This document shows positions 1 to 8,495 of a stretch of 64,000 nucleotides of DNA, one piece after another. Within the stretch, counting starts at the first letter, position 1; every line of letters starts with the position of its first letter. Source of the stretch: Salvator merianae. Lineage: Eukaryota > Chordata > Lepidosauria > Squamata > Teiidae. The translations under genes and the position numbers were made by a program. Below the pieces are notes generated by a model, which had not been told where the DNA came from, did not search any database, and worked only from the letters and a program-made list of their open reading frames with translations. The stretch lies in assembly GCA_003586115.2 (NCBI GenBank), contig QVOM02000103.1, positions 9,316,147 through 9,380,146 of the forward strand, in the 5' to 3' direction.

Positions 1-986
1 TGCATGAAGTTTCGTGCCACTCGGATTTTCGTCGAATTTCGTGATTTGGTTCCCTTCGCATCGAATGCGAAGGGAAACAAAGATCACGAAATGCGAATTG
101 CGAAGGTCCCTCAACTTTCGATGCATTTCAGGACCTTCGCAATTTGCCTCTGTCTCATCCCCCTAGGCTGTCAGCGCGCGCGCTGACAGTCTAGGGGAAA
201 TGAGAGACAGCGAGCGGGAGAGGAGGGCGATCAGCGGAAGGACGGGGTTCCCTTCCTTTGCCTTGATCTCCCTCCTCTGCCGTCGCCGCCTGACTCAGCC
301 GGCGGGAGAGGAGGGCGATCAGTGAAAGGAGGGGTTTCCCTTCCTTTCCCTTATTCTCCCTCCTCTGCCGTCGCCGCCTGACTCAGCCGGCGGGAGAGGA
401 GGGCGATCAGTGAAAGGAGGGGGTTCCCTTCCTTTGCCTTGGTCTCCCTCCTCTGCCGTCGCCGCCTGACTCAGCCGGCGGGAGAGGAGGGCGATCAGTG
501 AAAGGAGGGGGTTCCCTTCCTTTGCCTTGGTCTCCCTCCTCTGCCGTTGCTGCCTGACTCAGCCGGCGGGAGAGGAGGGCGATCAGTGAAAGGAGGGGGT
601 TCCCTTCCTTTCCCTTATTCTCCCTCTTCTGCCATCGCCGCCTGACTCAGCCGGCGGGAGAGGAGGGCGATCAGCGAAAGGAAGGGGTTTCCCTCCTCTC
701 CCGCTCGCTGTCTCTCATTCCCCCTAGTCTGTCAGTCCCACGCGCACACTGACAGACTGGGGGAGGGGGAGAAATGAGAGAGAGGCGAGCGCCATCGGAA
801 ACAGAGAAATCAAGGCGAAGGATCTTTACTTCGCCTTGATTCCTCTGCTTCAGGTCGAGGCGAAAATCTTCGCCGCGAACACGAAGGGCTTCATTTTCGC
901 ACATATTTTTTCGTGCGAAAACGAAGCCCCGTAGCTTCGCAGGAATGCGAAGCGAAAGGGGAAAAGTGCCTTCGTGCACACCCCTA
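1..986. mobile_element. GC-rich fold-back DNA transposon (non-autonomous), left end cut by the window
   Basis: The stretch is rich in TTCG/CGAA words and contains several hairpins: 39-98 (TTCGTGAT to ATCACGAA), 145-209 around a perfect 22-nt palindrome at 168-189, and 707-785. The two flanks of the central tandem array are inverted relative to each other (GACAGCGAGCGGGAGAGGAG on the left, its complement near 690-712). The right end reads CGTGCACACCCCTA and then turns to ordinary AT-rich sequence. The end TAGGGGTGTGCACG resembles that of the element at 58674-58990, and both abut a TA, which would suit a Tc1/mariner-like TA target. No transposase is encoded. Confidence 0.7.
213..690. repeat. 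88-bp tandem repeat, about 5.4 copies
   Basis: The anchor GACTCAGCCGGCGGGAGAGG recurs at 292, 380, 468, 556 and 644, exactly 88 bp apart each time. A partial unit precedes (213-291) and another follows (to about 690). Units differ by a few substitutions (for example TTTGCCTTGG versus TTTCCCTTAT; CGTCGCCG versus CGTTGCTG). The array is internal to the fold-back element. Confidence 0.93.
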
Positions 987-987
987 A

Positions 988-1491
988 TCACTGCATTTTC
1001 CTTTAACTAAATGTGCAGTACATCTTTTCATCTACCCTTTCACCAGCTCTGAATCTTCAACTGCTCAGATTCTAGCATTGTGATGTAGAGGCAAGTCTTG
1101 CATAATTCTATAACCTTCATCTTTTTTATCTTTCATATCTGTTTTTTTTCTGTGATAACTTCTTTTCCTAGGGGAGTTGTTTCAGTAGTTGCTTTAGGTC
1201 ATTATGGTGATCTAACTGCATATCTTTTCTAATTTCACTTCTGGTTACTATAGAAAAGGAAACTGTTATCAATAGAACACAATCTTTTGGGTTCTGTTCT
1301 GCTGTTTTCTTGTGGATACAGAATCTTATGACTTCCAAAGGAATCAAAATATTTCCCTCGCTGACCTTGCGCAAGAAAGATAACTGTATCTCACTGATTC
1401 TACCTTGTCAGATTTATTATACTTAGTATATTTATAGCATACTTTAAGCCAGTCTGATTTCCCCATCTGGACTCAGAACTTTAACATTAAC
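988..1491. other. No recognised feature (probable intron)
   Basis: AT-rich sequence with no open frame of note and no repeat signature that I recognise. Confidence 0.5.
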
Positions 1492-1770
1492 AGAAAGGGC
1501 CTTTCTGCATTTACCACTATAGCAATATAGCAAGGGATCCAGAAGCCTCCCTTCCACAGTCCAAGAGATGCCCTGCCTCCTGCTAGTACATTTGGTCCTC
1601 ATTGGACAAAGCATGTACCAGACAAGGCAGATTAGAGGTTGCTAAACCAGATCACGGAGGATGCAAATGAGGTATGCCTCAGTAGTCTGGTTTCCTGTGG
1701 GGGACCTATTTCAGCAGAGTGCCTCCATAGGTACCCCATGGATTCCCCAGGGGCTCTGAGACACTCATTA
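1492..1770. mobile_element. MITE fragment, GGGCCTTTCTGCA family
   Basis: It starts AAAGGGCCTTTCTGCATTTA, the same terminus as 14449-15004, and contains the shared ATGGATTCCCCAGGGGCTCT-type segment seen there as GGTTTCCTGGGGCTCC. The right terminus is missing. Confidence 0.55.
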
Positions 1771-1821
1771 TTCATTCATTAATTTGATCATGTACTCATT
1801 GTTTCTACCCTACATTCATTT

Positions 1822-2305
1822 GGGCCTGTTTGCACTTTGCACTAGCAAGCATCAGGGATGCTCACTAGCAAATCACCTCCACACTTTCAGAGACCGTTGT
1901 GACCAGGATCAGCATATTGCAGCTCCCAATCACAGATAGCTATGGAGCACAAATTAGTGCTCCACAGCTTGACCAGGAGCTGATAGACAGCTCCCAGTCA
2001 AGTGCATTTGCTCTTCAAATGGTCAGCTGCACTGCACATAGCAGCTGTGCCCACTGGATTGTGCCTATGTGCACCTGCACACTGTGCAGTGCTGCTGGTT
2101 GCCATGGCAGAGGCCAGATGCCTCCCAGCTGCTGTCATGGTGAAGACTGGGGACAAGACACCAGCATTCACACCTCAAATGCTGGTATCCTGCTGATCTT
2201 CAACTATAGGGCCACGCAGTGCTGATGGTGTCTGCACTGCATGTTCAGTTCCACCATGGAATGTTTGCTGGTGAACATTACATGGTGGGAAGTGCGAAAA
2301 GGCCC
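1822..2305. mobile_element. MITE family A, copy 1
   Basis: It starts GGGCCTGTTTGCACTTTGC and ends GTGCGAAAAGGCCC, which are inverted copies. The interior (TAGCAAGCATC...GATGCTCACTAGCAAA, then CACCATGGAATGTTTGC) recurs at 5959-6365 and 51214-51824. No coding capacity. Confidence 0.75.
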
Positions 2306-2330
2306 AGTGTTTCCTTCATAGACTGCTAGT

Positions 2331-2580
2331 ATTTAACACAGAGGCGTAGCAAGGGGGGGCAGGGGGGCGGCCCGCCCCGGGCGGCGCATTGTCGGGGCCG
2401 GCCTACGGAGCCAGGGCCCCGCCCACCAGCGCCCTCACTCGTTGCCCCGCCCGTCTGTCAGCGGCACGATGGCGTCGCCCCGCCCCGCGCGCTGGCATCC
2501 CCCCGCCCCCCCACGTGCTGGCATCACCTCCGCCCATAGCCCCAGGCGACGGAAGCGCTGGCTACGCCACTGATTTAACA
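2331..2580. mobile_element. hAT MITE with perfect 8-bp TSD
   Basis: The element (2339-2572, 234 bp, very GC-rich) starts CAGAGGCGTAGC and ends GCTACGCCACTG, an inverted terminal repeat typical of hAT elements. It is flanked by an exact 8-bp duplication, ATTTAACA, at 2331-2338 and 2573-2580. It sits in AT-rich DNA just after MITE family A copy 1. Confidence 0.92.
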
Positions 2581-3431
2581 TCAAAAGGGCAGCAGAGTGA
2601 TTTTAAACTGATACGACACCCTCCCCAAGGGCAAGCCAAATTCAACTGAGAAGTATTAAATACAACATTAGCACTATGATATTACATTTTATTTATTCCT
2701 ACACTGTCTCATTATAAGACTCTCAAGATAGTTTGCAAAGTCATTAGAACATATTTGGAAACAACACTGTTGTCTGTATTTCTTCAGACAAAATTAATCA
2801 GTACTGTATAGCACTGTCTCACAGCAATTAAGGCTTAGAACGCAGCTTTCAGAAGAAATGCAATAAGTAATAAGAGGACACTTGCTCATTGTACAGTTTG
2901 TTGCTGTTCAGCTGGAATGTTGAAATTAGTCACGGTGAAGTTGTATTTATCTGACACCTTTGACCCTATTACTTGCACTTTGCTCATTGGTGAAATCAAT
3001 TACATGCTTCAGCAATTTATCCAGTAAAGCCAGCAGAACGTTTATATAAGGAAGCCTTTCTTCCTGAGAGTGCCTATTTCAGCATTCTGTTTACTCCTGC
3101 AGAGTTTCAAAGGAGAGAAATGGTACAATTTAATTAGCTATAAGCCTGCCTCTAAAGAGGTAGTTTTTTCCATCCTAGCAATGTCATTATCCCTTTCACT
3201 TTATAAGTGGACAGAGGTGCTTACATGCCATCATATAAAACTGAATTTCTACATGTAAGGGAAATACCTATGCACGTGAACATATACGTTTCTATACTAA
3301 ATTAAAAAAAGAAAGGTAAACAATAAACAAATTGCTCTATGAGTTTTCCAAATGTGCAGAATTTCAAGAATAGAGCAAGACTCTCCGGAGTAGAACTTAT
3401 TAATGAATTTAGTTATGTATACACCACAGTG
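2581..3431. other. No recognised feature (probable intron)
   Basis: AT-rich, apparently single-copy sequence. Short open frames here lack codon bias or homology that I can see. Confidence 0.5.
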
Positions 3432-3645
3432 AGACTGTGATCAGCCACAGCAAAAAAAAAAGTATTTCTGAGGCAACTTGCTGAAGGCTCTGAGGTAGGA
3501 TTGTTCACACATCAGTCTGTCCCTCTCCCTCTCGTGAACATTCTAGAAAAGGAGAATTAAAAAAGGTTGAGGATGGGAGGGCCACACACACTCTTTCTCT
3601 GAGGTGCCCCTGAGGTGCCCCTTTTGTTATGTCTGATCGCAGTCT
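3432..3645. mobile_element. MITE family D, copy 1
   Basis: The ends AGACTGTGATCAG and CTGATCGCAGTCT are inverted copies. The interior (GAGGTAGGATTGTTCACACATCAGTCTG, read in two parts, then CCCCTTTTGTTATGTCTGA) recurs at 55610-55826 and more loosely at 60836-61228. Confidence 0.72.
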
Positions 3646-3839
3646 TTGTGGACATTTGAAGATCTTACGGAGCTAGCTTTGCCCCTGATATGCCCAGCCT
3701 GCATTGCAGGGTATAGATCAGGAAACTGAAACTACATCTAGACAAAGCAGAATATTTTTGTGTTTCTTTTATGATTGGAGTTTTGTTCTGATCTTTGATC
3801 AAATAAACTTGATGGATTGATTGATTGCATGATACCAGA

Positions 3840-4595
3840 TCTGGAACTAATGCAAGATGTAACAGTGAAACACCTGGGGAAAACATCTGGCTGAACATGA
3901 ATTACACTGTTTCTGAAAGATCTGCACTGGTTGCCATTTTGCTACCTGAATCAACTCAAAGTTTTGGTGCTGACTTACAGAGCCTAAACAACTTTGGCCC
4001 CAAATATTGGAATTTGACCTGCTCCCACATAGGCCATGCCAGGTGATAAGCACAGAATCCACACCTGGGCAGCATTGGCCACTTCAAAGCAGCAGCTTTT
4101 TCTCTGCAGTGAGGGCATAGTGCTCTGGAGGGTACAAGCAGCCCTCCAGCACCCTTATCAGAGAGCTGTACAGTGGGAGGCAGCTCCAGCATTTGGCTGC
4201 CATGCCCCTGAGGCCTCTTCAGGGTGACTGCCGCTGTATACATCCAAGATCAGAGAGAGAGAGACCCACTGGCGAGGTCACTCAAGAAGAGGGGGCACAT
4301 GATAAAGCTTTCCTGATGGAGGCAGCTCACGTGTTATGGAATTGCCTGACTCACTCAGGCACTTCTCACAGTCCCTTCATCAAGGCTTTTGGTTATTCAG
4401 CATTCCTTCTGTGCTATCCTGTACTTTAGATTTGTATAGATATCATTCTTAGCATTTTAAATACTTTTTTCAGGCATGAGGAGATTGCTTTAAACTGTTA
4501 GCGTTTCATTTGCTTTAGTTCTTTTTTATCTTGTTATGTACCTATTCTGGGACCTTTGGCTGAAGGAAAAGTAGAAATTTATAAAATAAAAATCA
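3840..4595 (+). mobile_element. L2-clade LINE, 3' fragment
   Basis: With frame corrections the + strand reads LKDLHWLPFCYLNQ, LVLTYRALNN and FGPKY, the C-terminal part of an L2 reverse-transcriptase ORF that other copies here show as [14 protein letters not shown]. The end GGGACCTTTGGCTGAAGG followed by AAATAAAA is the L2-type 3' tail. Frameshifts and stops make it dead. Confidence 0.7.
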
Positions 4596-5745
4596 TCCCT
4601 TGCTGGATCAGACTGGTGGCCCATTCAGTCCAACAGCCTGTTTCTCACTTGGCCCACCAATATCATCTAGAAGCCAATAAATAGAAGATGGGAGCCTTGT
4701 CCAGTCTCTCAGCTGCTGCTTCCTACACTAGATCATCCCACTGCTGTCAAAGCTAGTAGCCTGTGGCAGCCTTTGGCCTGTTTGCATTTACAACAGTAGA
4801 ATGTTCTAATTAGCAGAGTTTGGACCAGCCAGGATCAGGTATGGTGAGGAGTGTTCACACCTATCAGTGCTGGAAAGTTTTGCAAGCCAACCAGCTGTGG
4901 AAGCAGTGCAAATGGCAGTGCACTAGTTAGGTAGCTGTATCCAGACCTACAGGAGCTATGTCCAGACCTGTGTCCAGAACAGCCACCAGGGTCCGGACCC
5001 CAAAGTCTGAACCTGGGTTCGAACTGTCTGACAGCGCCTGCACAGTCATGCAGTCCCCTCCCCATCGCCATTCCAAACAAAGAAGCAGTGTGAACACCAC
5101 TCCTGATCCACACCTGATCGCACTAGTTGGCTTGGAGACTACAGTTTTCTTGACCACAGCTGGTAGGCTTCAGGTAAGCATCAGGTGGGCTTCAGTGAGT
5201 TTCCAGTCAGCTGGAGCTGTTTGCAGGTGTGAATGCTCTATTCAGCGAGTGTCCTAGAACGTTCCACTCGCTAAGTGCAAACAGGCCCCTTGTGTGATAA
5301 GAATTTGTCTCAATCTTTTTTTAAAAATGCCCAAGCTGAGGAACATCACTATATGATTTGGTAGTGAATTCCACAGTTACTCTGTGGCATGAAAGAATCA
5401 TTTCATTTTCTTTCTCCTCTAGTGCTGGGCAAGGGAGCAAGGGTTTCCCTCATCTGCTTTTTCACACTATGCATAATTTCAAGCTAGTCAAACAGGTTGT
5501 CCTTCTTTCTAAATGAAAAAGATCTTAATATTGGAATCTTTTCTTGGATGGGAATTCCTCCAACATCTTGATCATCTTAGACTTCCTCTTCTGAAACTTC
5601 TTACTTTGCCATATTGTATACAGCAACCAAGGAATAATTTTGCTATGATTTTTCTAATGGCCTTATAATATTGTTAGTTTTATTTTCAAAGTCATTTCTT
5701 ATTATCTCTAACATACTGATTTCTATTGTAGCTGATACATGATGT
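4596..5745 (-). mobile_element. L3/CR1-like LINE fragment, interrupted
   Basis: GCTGGATCAGACTGGTGGCC and CAGCCTGTTTCTCACTTGGC match the L3-like copies at 34441 and 44925. After the MITE the match resumes with GTGAATTCCACAGTTACTCT, which parallels the 44925 copy (AATAAATTCCATAGACTG). Coding sense is the minus strand by comparison with 44925-45965. Confidence 0.65.
4775..5287. mobile_element. MITE family B, copy 1, nested in the L3-like LINE
   Basis: It starts GGCCTGTTTGCATTTA and ends TAAGTGCAAACAGGCC, inverted copies. The interior is shared over about 500 bp with 42207-42715, for example GGACCAGCCAGGATCAGGTA versus AGGCCAGCCAGGATCAGGTA. No clear TSD seen. Confidence 0.8.
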
Positions 5746-5749
5746 ACTT

Positions 5750-5934
5750 CATAGAATCATAGAATCATAGAGTTGGAAGGGACCTCCAGGGTCATCGAGT
5801 CCAACCCCCTGCTCCATGCAGGATTCAGAGCTAGAGGCCAGTAGAGGGCGCTCATCCCCTCCACACGGCAGACAGGGGCCTTGAACTCCGATCCTCCTAT
5901 TGAAAGATCAGTGCCTTAGCCTTCTGCGCCACCG
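5750..5934 (-). mobile_element. tRNA-derived SINE with a CR1-type 3' tail
   Basis: Read on the minus strand: a tRNA-like head beginning CGGTGGCGCAG with a B-box-like GGAGTTCAAGGCCCC, a body ending CTACTGGCCTCTAGCTC, then from 5827 downward an abrupt switch to the CR1 3' end (GAATCCTGCATGGAGCAGGG to repeated ATTCTATG). The whole is bounded by an exact 7-bp duplication TGTACTT at 5743-5749 and 5935-5941, so head and tail inserted together. The same head occurs at 25640-25753 with a different tail. Confidence 0.85.
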
Positions 5935-5958
5935 TGTACTTGTCCACAGTGACACTAA

Positions 5959-6365
5959 GGGCCTCCCTTTGTACTAGCAAGCATCCTAGACGCTCACTAG
6001 CAAAGTGCTTCTGCACTTTACAGAGGCCCTTGTGACTGGCAGCAGCATATCACTGCTCCTGATCATGATTAGCTGTGGAGCTGGTAATCAGCTCCCAGAA
6101 AGATGCATTCACACTCATTTATGGGTGCAAATCACAGCTGCACTGTGCCTGTGCTTGGCAACTGCACCTATGTGATCACACAATTGCGCCTGCATGCACC
6201 TGCACACTGTGTGGTGCTGCTGGTCATCATGGCACCAACTGGACACTTCCTGGATGCTGTCATGGTGAGGACCGAACGAGGATACACTAGGGCTGTGCAG
6301 TGCAGACAGTGTGTGTGCTGCATGGTCAATACCACCATGGAATGTTTGCAGTATGCTTTTTTTTT
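5959..6365. mobile_element. MITE family A, copy 2 (right end lost)
   Basis: The start GGGCCTCCCTTTGTACTAGC and the interior GCAAGCATCCTAGACGCTCA, TGTGCAGTGCAGACAGTG and CACCATGGAATGTTTGC align with family A copies at 1822 and 51214. The expected right terminus is replaced by a T-run. Confidence 0.65.
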
Positions 6366-6773
6366 GGCCAGTCACCGTCAGTTCAAGTCCCACTATTATA
6401 CAGGTGCAATTAGGACTTTGTGTTCCAGAAGGTATCACTTCTACACTTGCTGTGATACAAATTCCTTAGGGCCAAGCACATGTCTAGGAGTTCCCATGTT
6501 TAAACCTGAGTCTTTAATCTATGGATTTGTTTTAATAGTATGTAACTGACTGGATGGACTCAGAGAATGTTGGGTAGAGTAAAAAAAAACCCAAGGTCCA
6601 AATGAAAGGAATTTACTGAGGGCAAAAAGTTATATACAAAATAACTGATTTAATAAGGGAAAAAAGAAAGAGAAAAGAAAAGGGCAAACTTGTAACAAAG
6701 AAAAAAAACACTTCCTATCTGCTTGTAGCCGTATGCAAACTCAGTCTTGACCCTGTTCACACATTACAGCCTG
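6366..6773. other. No recognised feature
   Basis: Includes A-rich runs near 6580-6710 and no recognisable coding or repeat signature. Confidence 0.45.
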
Positions 6774-6918
6774 GAATGGTATGGGATTTTCTTCTTCTTC
6801 TTCGGCCTTAGTCCTGTTTGGTGGCAGGATCGGCTCTTCTGGAACAGGTCCTCCATTTTTCACGTTCGAGGGCTTGGTCAGGGTGTAGTCGTGCGGCCTG
6901 GAGGTCGGAGTGCAGCGT

Positions 6919-8495
6919 ATCATAGAATCATAGAATCATACAGTTGGAAGAGACCTCCAGGGTCATCGAGTCCAGCCCCCTGCTCAATGCAGGATTCACT
7001 ACACCATCCTAGACAAATATCTGTCCAGCCTTTCCTTGAAGTTCTCCAGCGAAGGAGAGCCCACCATCTCCTGTGGTAACCTGTTCCAGTGACTGATTGC
7101 CCTTACGGTCAGAAAGTTTTTCCTAATATCTAGCCTGTATCTACTCCCTTGAAGTTTCATCCCATTGTTTCTAGTCCTTCCTTCTTGTGCAACTGAGAAT
7201 AGGGCCAATCCTTCTGCACTGTGACAGCCCTTCAGATACTTGAAAACAGCTATCATATCTCCTCTCAGTCTTCTCTTCTGCAGGCTAAATATTCCTAGGT
7301 CCTTTAACCGTTCCTCGTAGGACATGGTTTGCAGACCGCTCACCATTTTGGTCACCCTTCTCTGAACTTGTTCCAGTTTGTCAATGTCCCTTTTAAACTG
7401 GGGCACCCAGAACTGGACACAATACTCCAGATGACGTCTGACCAAGGAAGAGTAAAGCGGGACAATTACTTCTCGTGATCTAGACTCTATACTCCTCTTG
7501 ATACAGCCCAGGATGGTGTTTGCCTTTTTTGCAGCTGCATCACACTGTTGACTCATGTTTAATCTATGATCTACTAGTTCACCCAGATCCTTTTCACATG
7601 TGCTGCTGCTCAGCGAGATTCCTCCCATTCTGTATTGGATATTGTCATTTTTCTTACCTAGATGTAAAACTTTGCATTTCTCCCTGTTAAATGTCATTCT
7701 GTTAGTTTCAGCCCACTGTTCAAGCTTGTCCAAATCCTTTTGAATCCTCTCCTTCTCCTCCCTAGTGTTAGCAACCCCTCCTAGCTTTGTGTCGTCTGCA
7801 AATTTGATCAGCGTCCCCTCGACACCTTCATCCAGATCGTTTATAAAAATATTGAACAGCAATGGGCCTAAGACAGAGCCTTGCGGTACCCCACTCGAGA
7901 CAGTCTTCCAACCGGATGTGAAGCCATTTATGACCACTCTTTGAGTACGATCACTAAGCCAGTTATGAATCCACCTAACATTTGTCCTGTCAATCCCATA
8001 TTTGATCATTTTTTCAATAAGTATAGTATGAGACACCTTGTCAAATGCTTTGCTAAAGTCAAGATATATTATGTCCACAGCCTTTCCTTGATCGATCCAT
8101 CCAGTAATTTTGTCATAAAAGGAAATGAGATTAGTCTGGCATGACTTGCTTGTTACAAATCCATGTTGGCTCTGGTTAATTACTGCATTCCCATCCAAGT
8201 GTTCCCATATATGCTGTTTAATGATTTGTTCAAGTATCTTGCCTGGTATTGAAGTCAGGCTCACAGGCCTGTAGTTGCCTGGGTCAGCCTTCTTTCCTTT
8301 TTTAAAGATAGGTACAACATTCGCCCTTCTCCAATCTTCTGGGACTTCTCCTGTTTTCCATGAGTTCTCAAATATCACAGAAAGTGGTTCAGCAATTATA
8401 TCAGCTAATTCCTTCAGCACTCTAGGATGTAATTCATCTGGGCCTGGAGACTTGAATTCATTTAAGTTTGCTAAGTATTGAGCTGTCACTGCTTT
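6919..8495 (-). mobile_element. 5'-truncated CR1 LINE, young, inserted into the RTE element
   Basis: The minus strand runs from a point inside the RTE C-terminal coding region (about 8495) to the CR1 3' end, repeated ATTCTATG at 6919-6940. The endonuclease and first ORF are missing. Both RTE flanks are identifiable: GRPK-coding DNA on the 5' side and TLHSDLQAA-coding DNA on the 3' side. About four codons of RTE appear to be lost at the site, and ACCAAAGCAG can be read as either element, so the junction looks like microhomology. Confidence 0.92.
6999..8495 (-). CDS. CR1 reverse transcriptase, 5'-truncated but open
   Basis: About 498 codons are open without a stop. Motifs in order: SPGPDELHPRVLKEL, NYRPVSLTSIPGKI, YLDFSKAFDKVSH, SSGVPQGSVLGPLLFNIFIN, the catalytic FADDTKLGG, then KVLHLGK and the C-terminal QWEQRRVT-like, RDIRKNFLTVRA and WNRLPQEM segments of CR1. 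The predicted Met start at 8606 lies in RTE sequence, so the first 35 or so residues of that frame are an accident of the junction, not CR1. No endonuclease is present, so it could not retrotranspose on its own; the open frame suggests recent insertion. Confidence 0.9.
   Translation of the reverse strand, partial: KAVTAQYLANLNEFKSPGPDELHPRVLKELADIIAEPLSVIFENSWKTGEVPEDWRRANVVPIFKKGKKADPGNYRPVSLTSIPGKILEQIIKQHIWEHLDGNAVINQSQHGFVTSKSCQTNLISFYDKITGWIDQGKAVDIIYLDFSKAFDKVSHTILIEKMIKYGIDRTNVRWIHNWLSDRTQRVVINGFTSGWKTVSSGVPQGSVLGPLLFNIFINDLDEGVEGTLIKFADDTKLGGVANTREEKERIQKDLDKLEQWAETNRMTFNREKCKVLHLGKKNDNIQYRMGGISLSSSTCEKDLGELVDHRLNMSQQCDAAAKKANTILGCIKRSIESRSREVIVPLYSSLVRRHLEYCVQFWVPQFKRDIDKLEQVQRRVTKMVSGLQTMSYEERLKDLGIFSLQKRRLRGDMIAVFKYLKGCHSAEGLALFSVAQEGRTRNNGMKLQGSRYRLDIRKNFLTVRAISHWNRLPQEMVGSPSLENFKERLDRYLSRMV

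Noticed and set aside
671..991. 106-codon open frame in minus direction
   Set aside because: It lies across hairpins of the fold-back element; composition only, no codon bias or homology.
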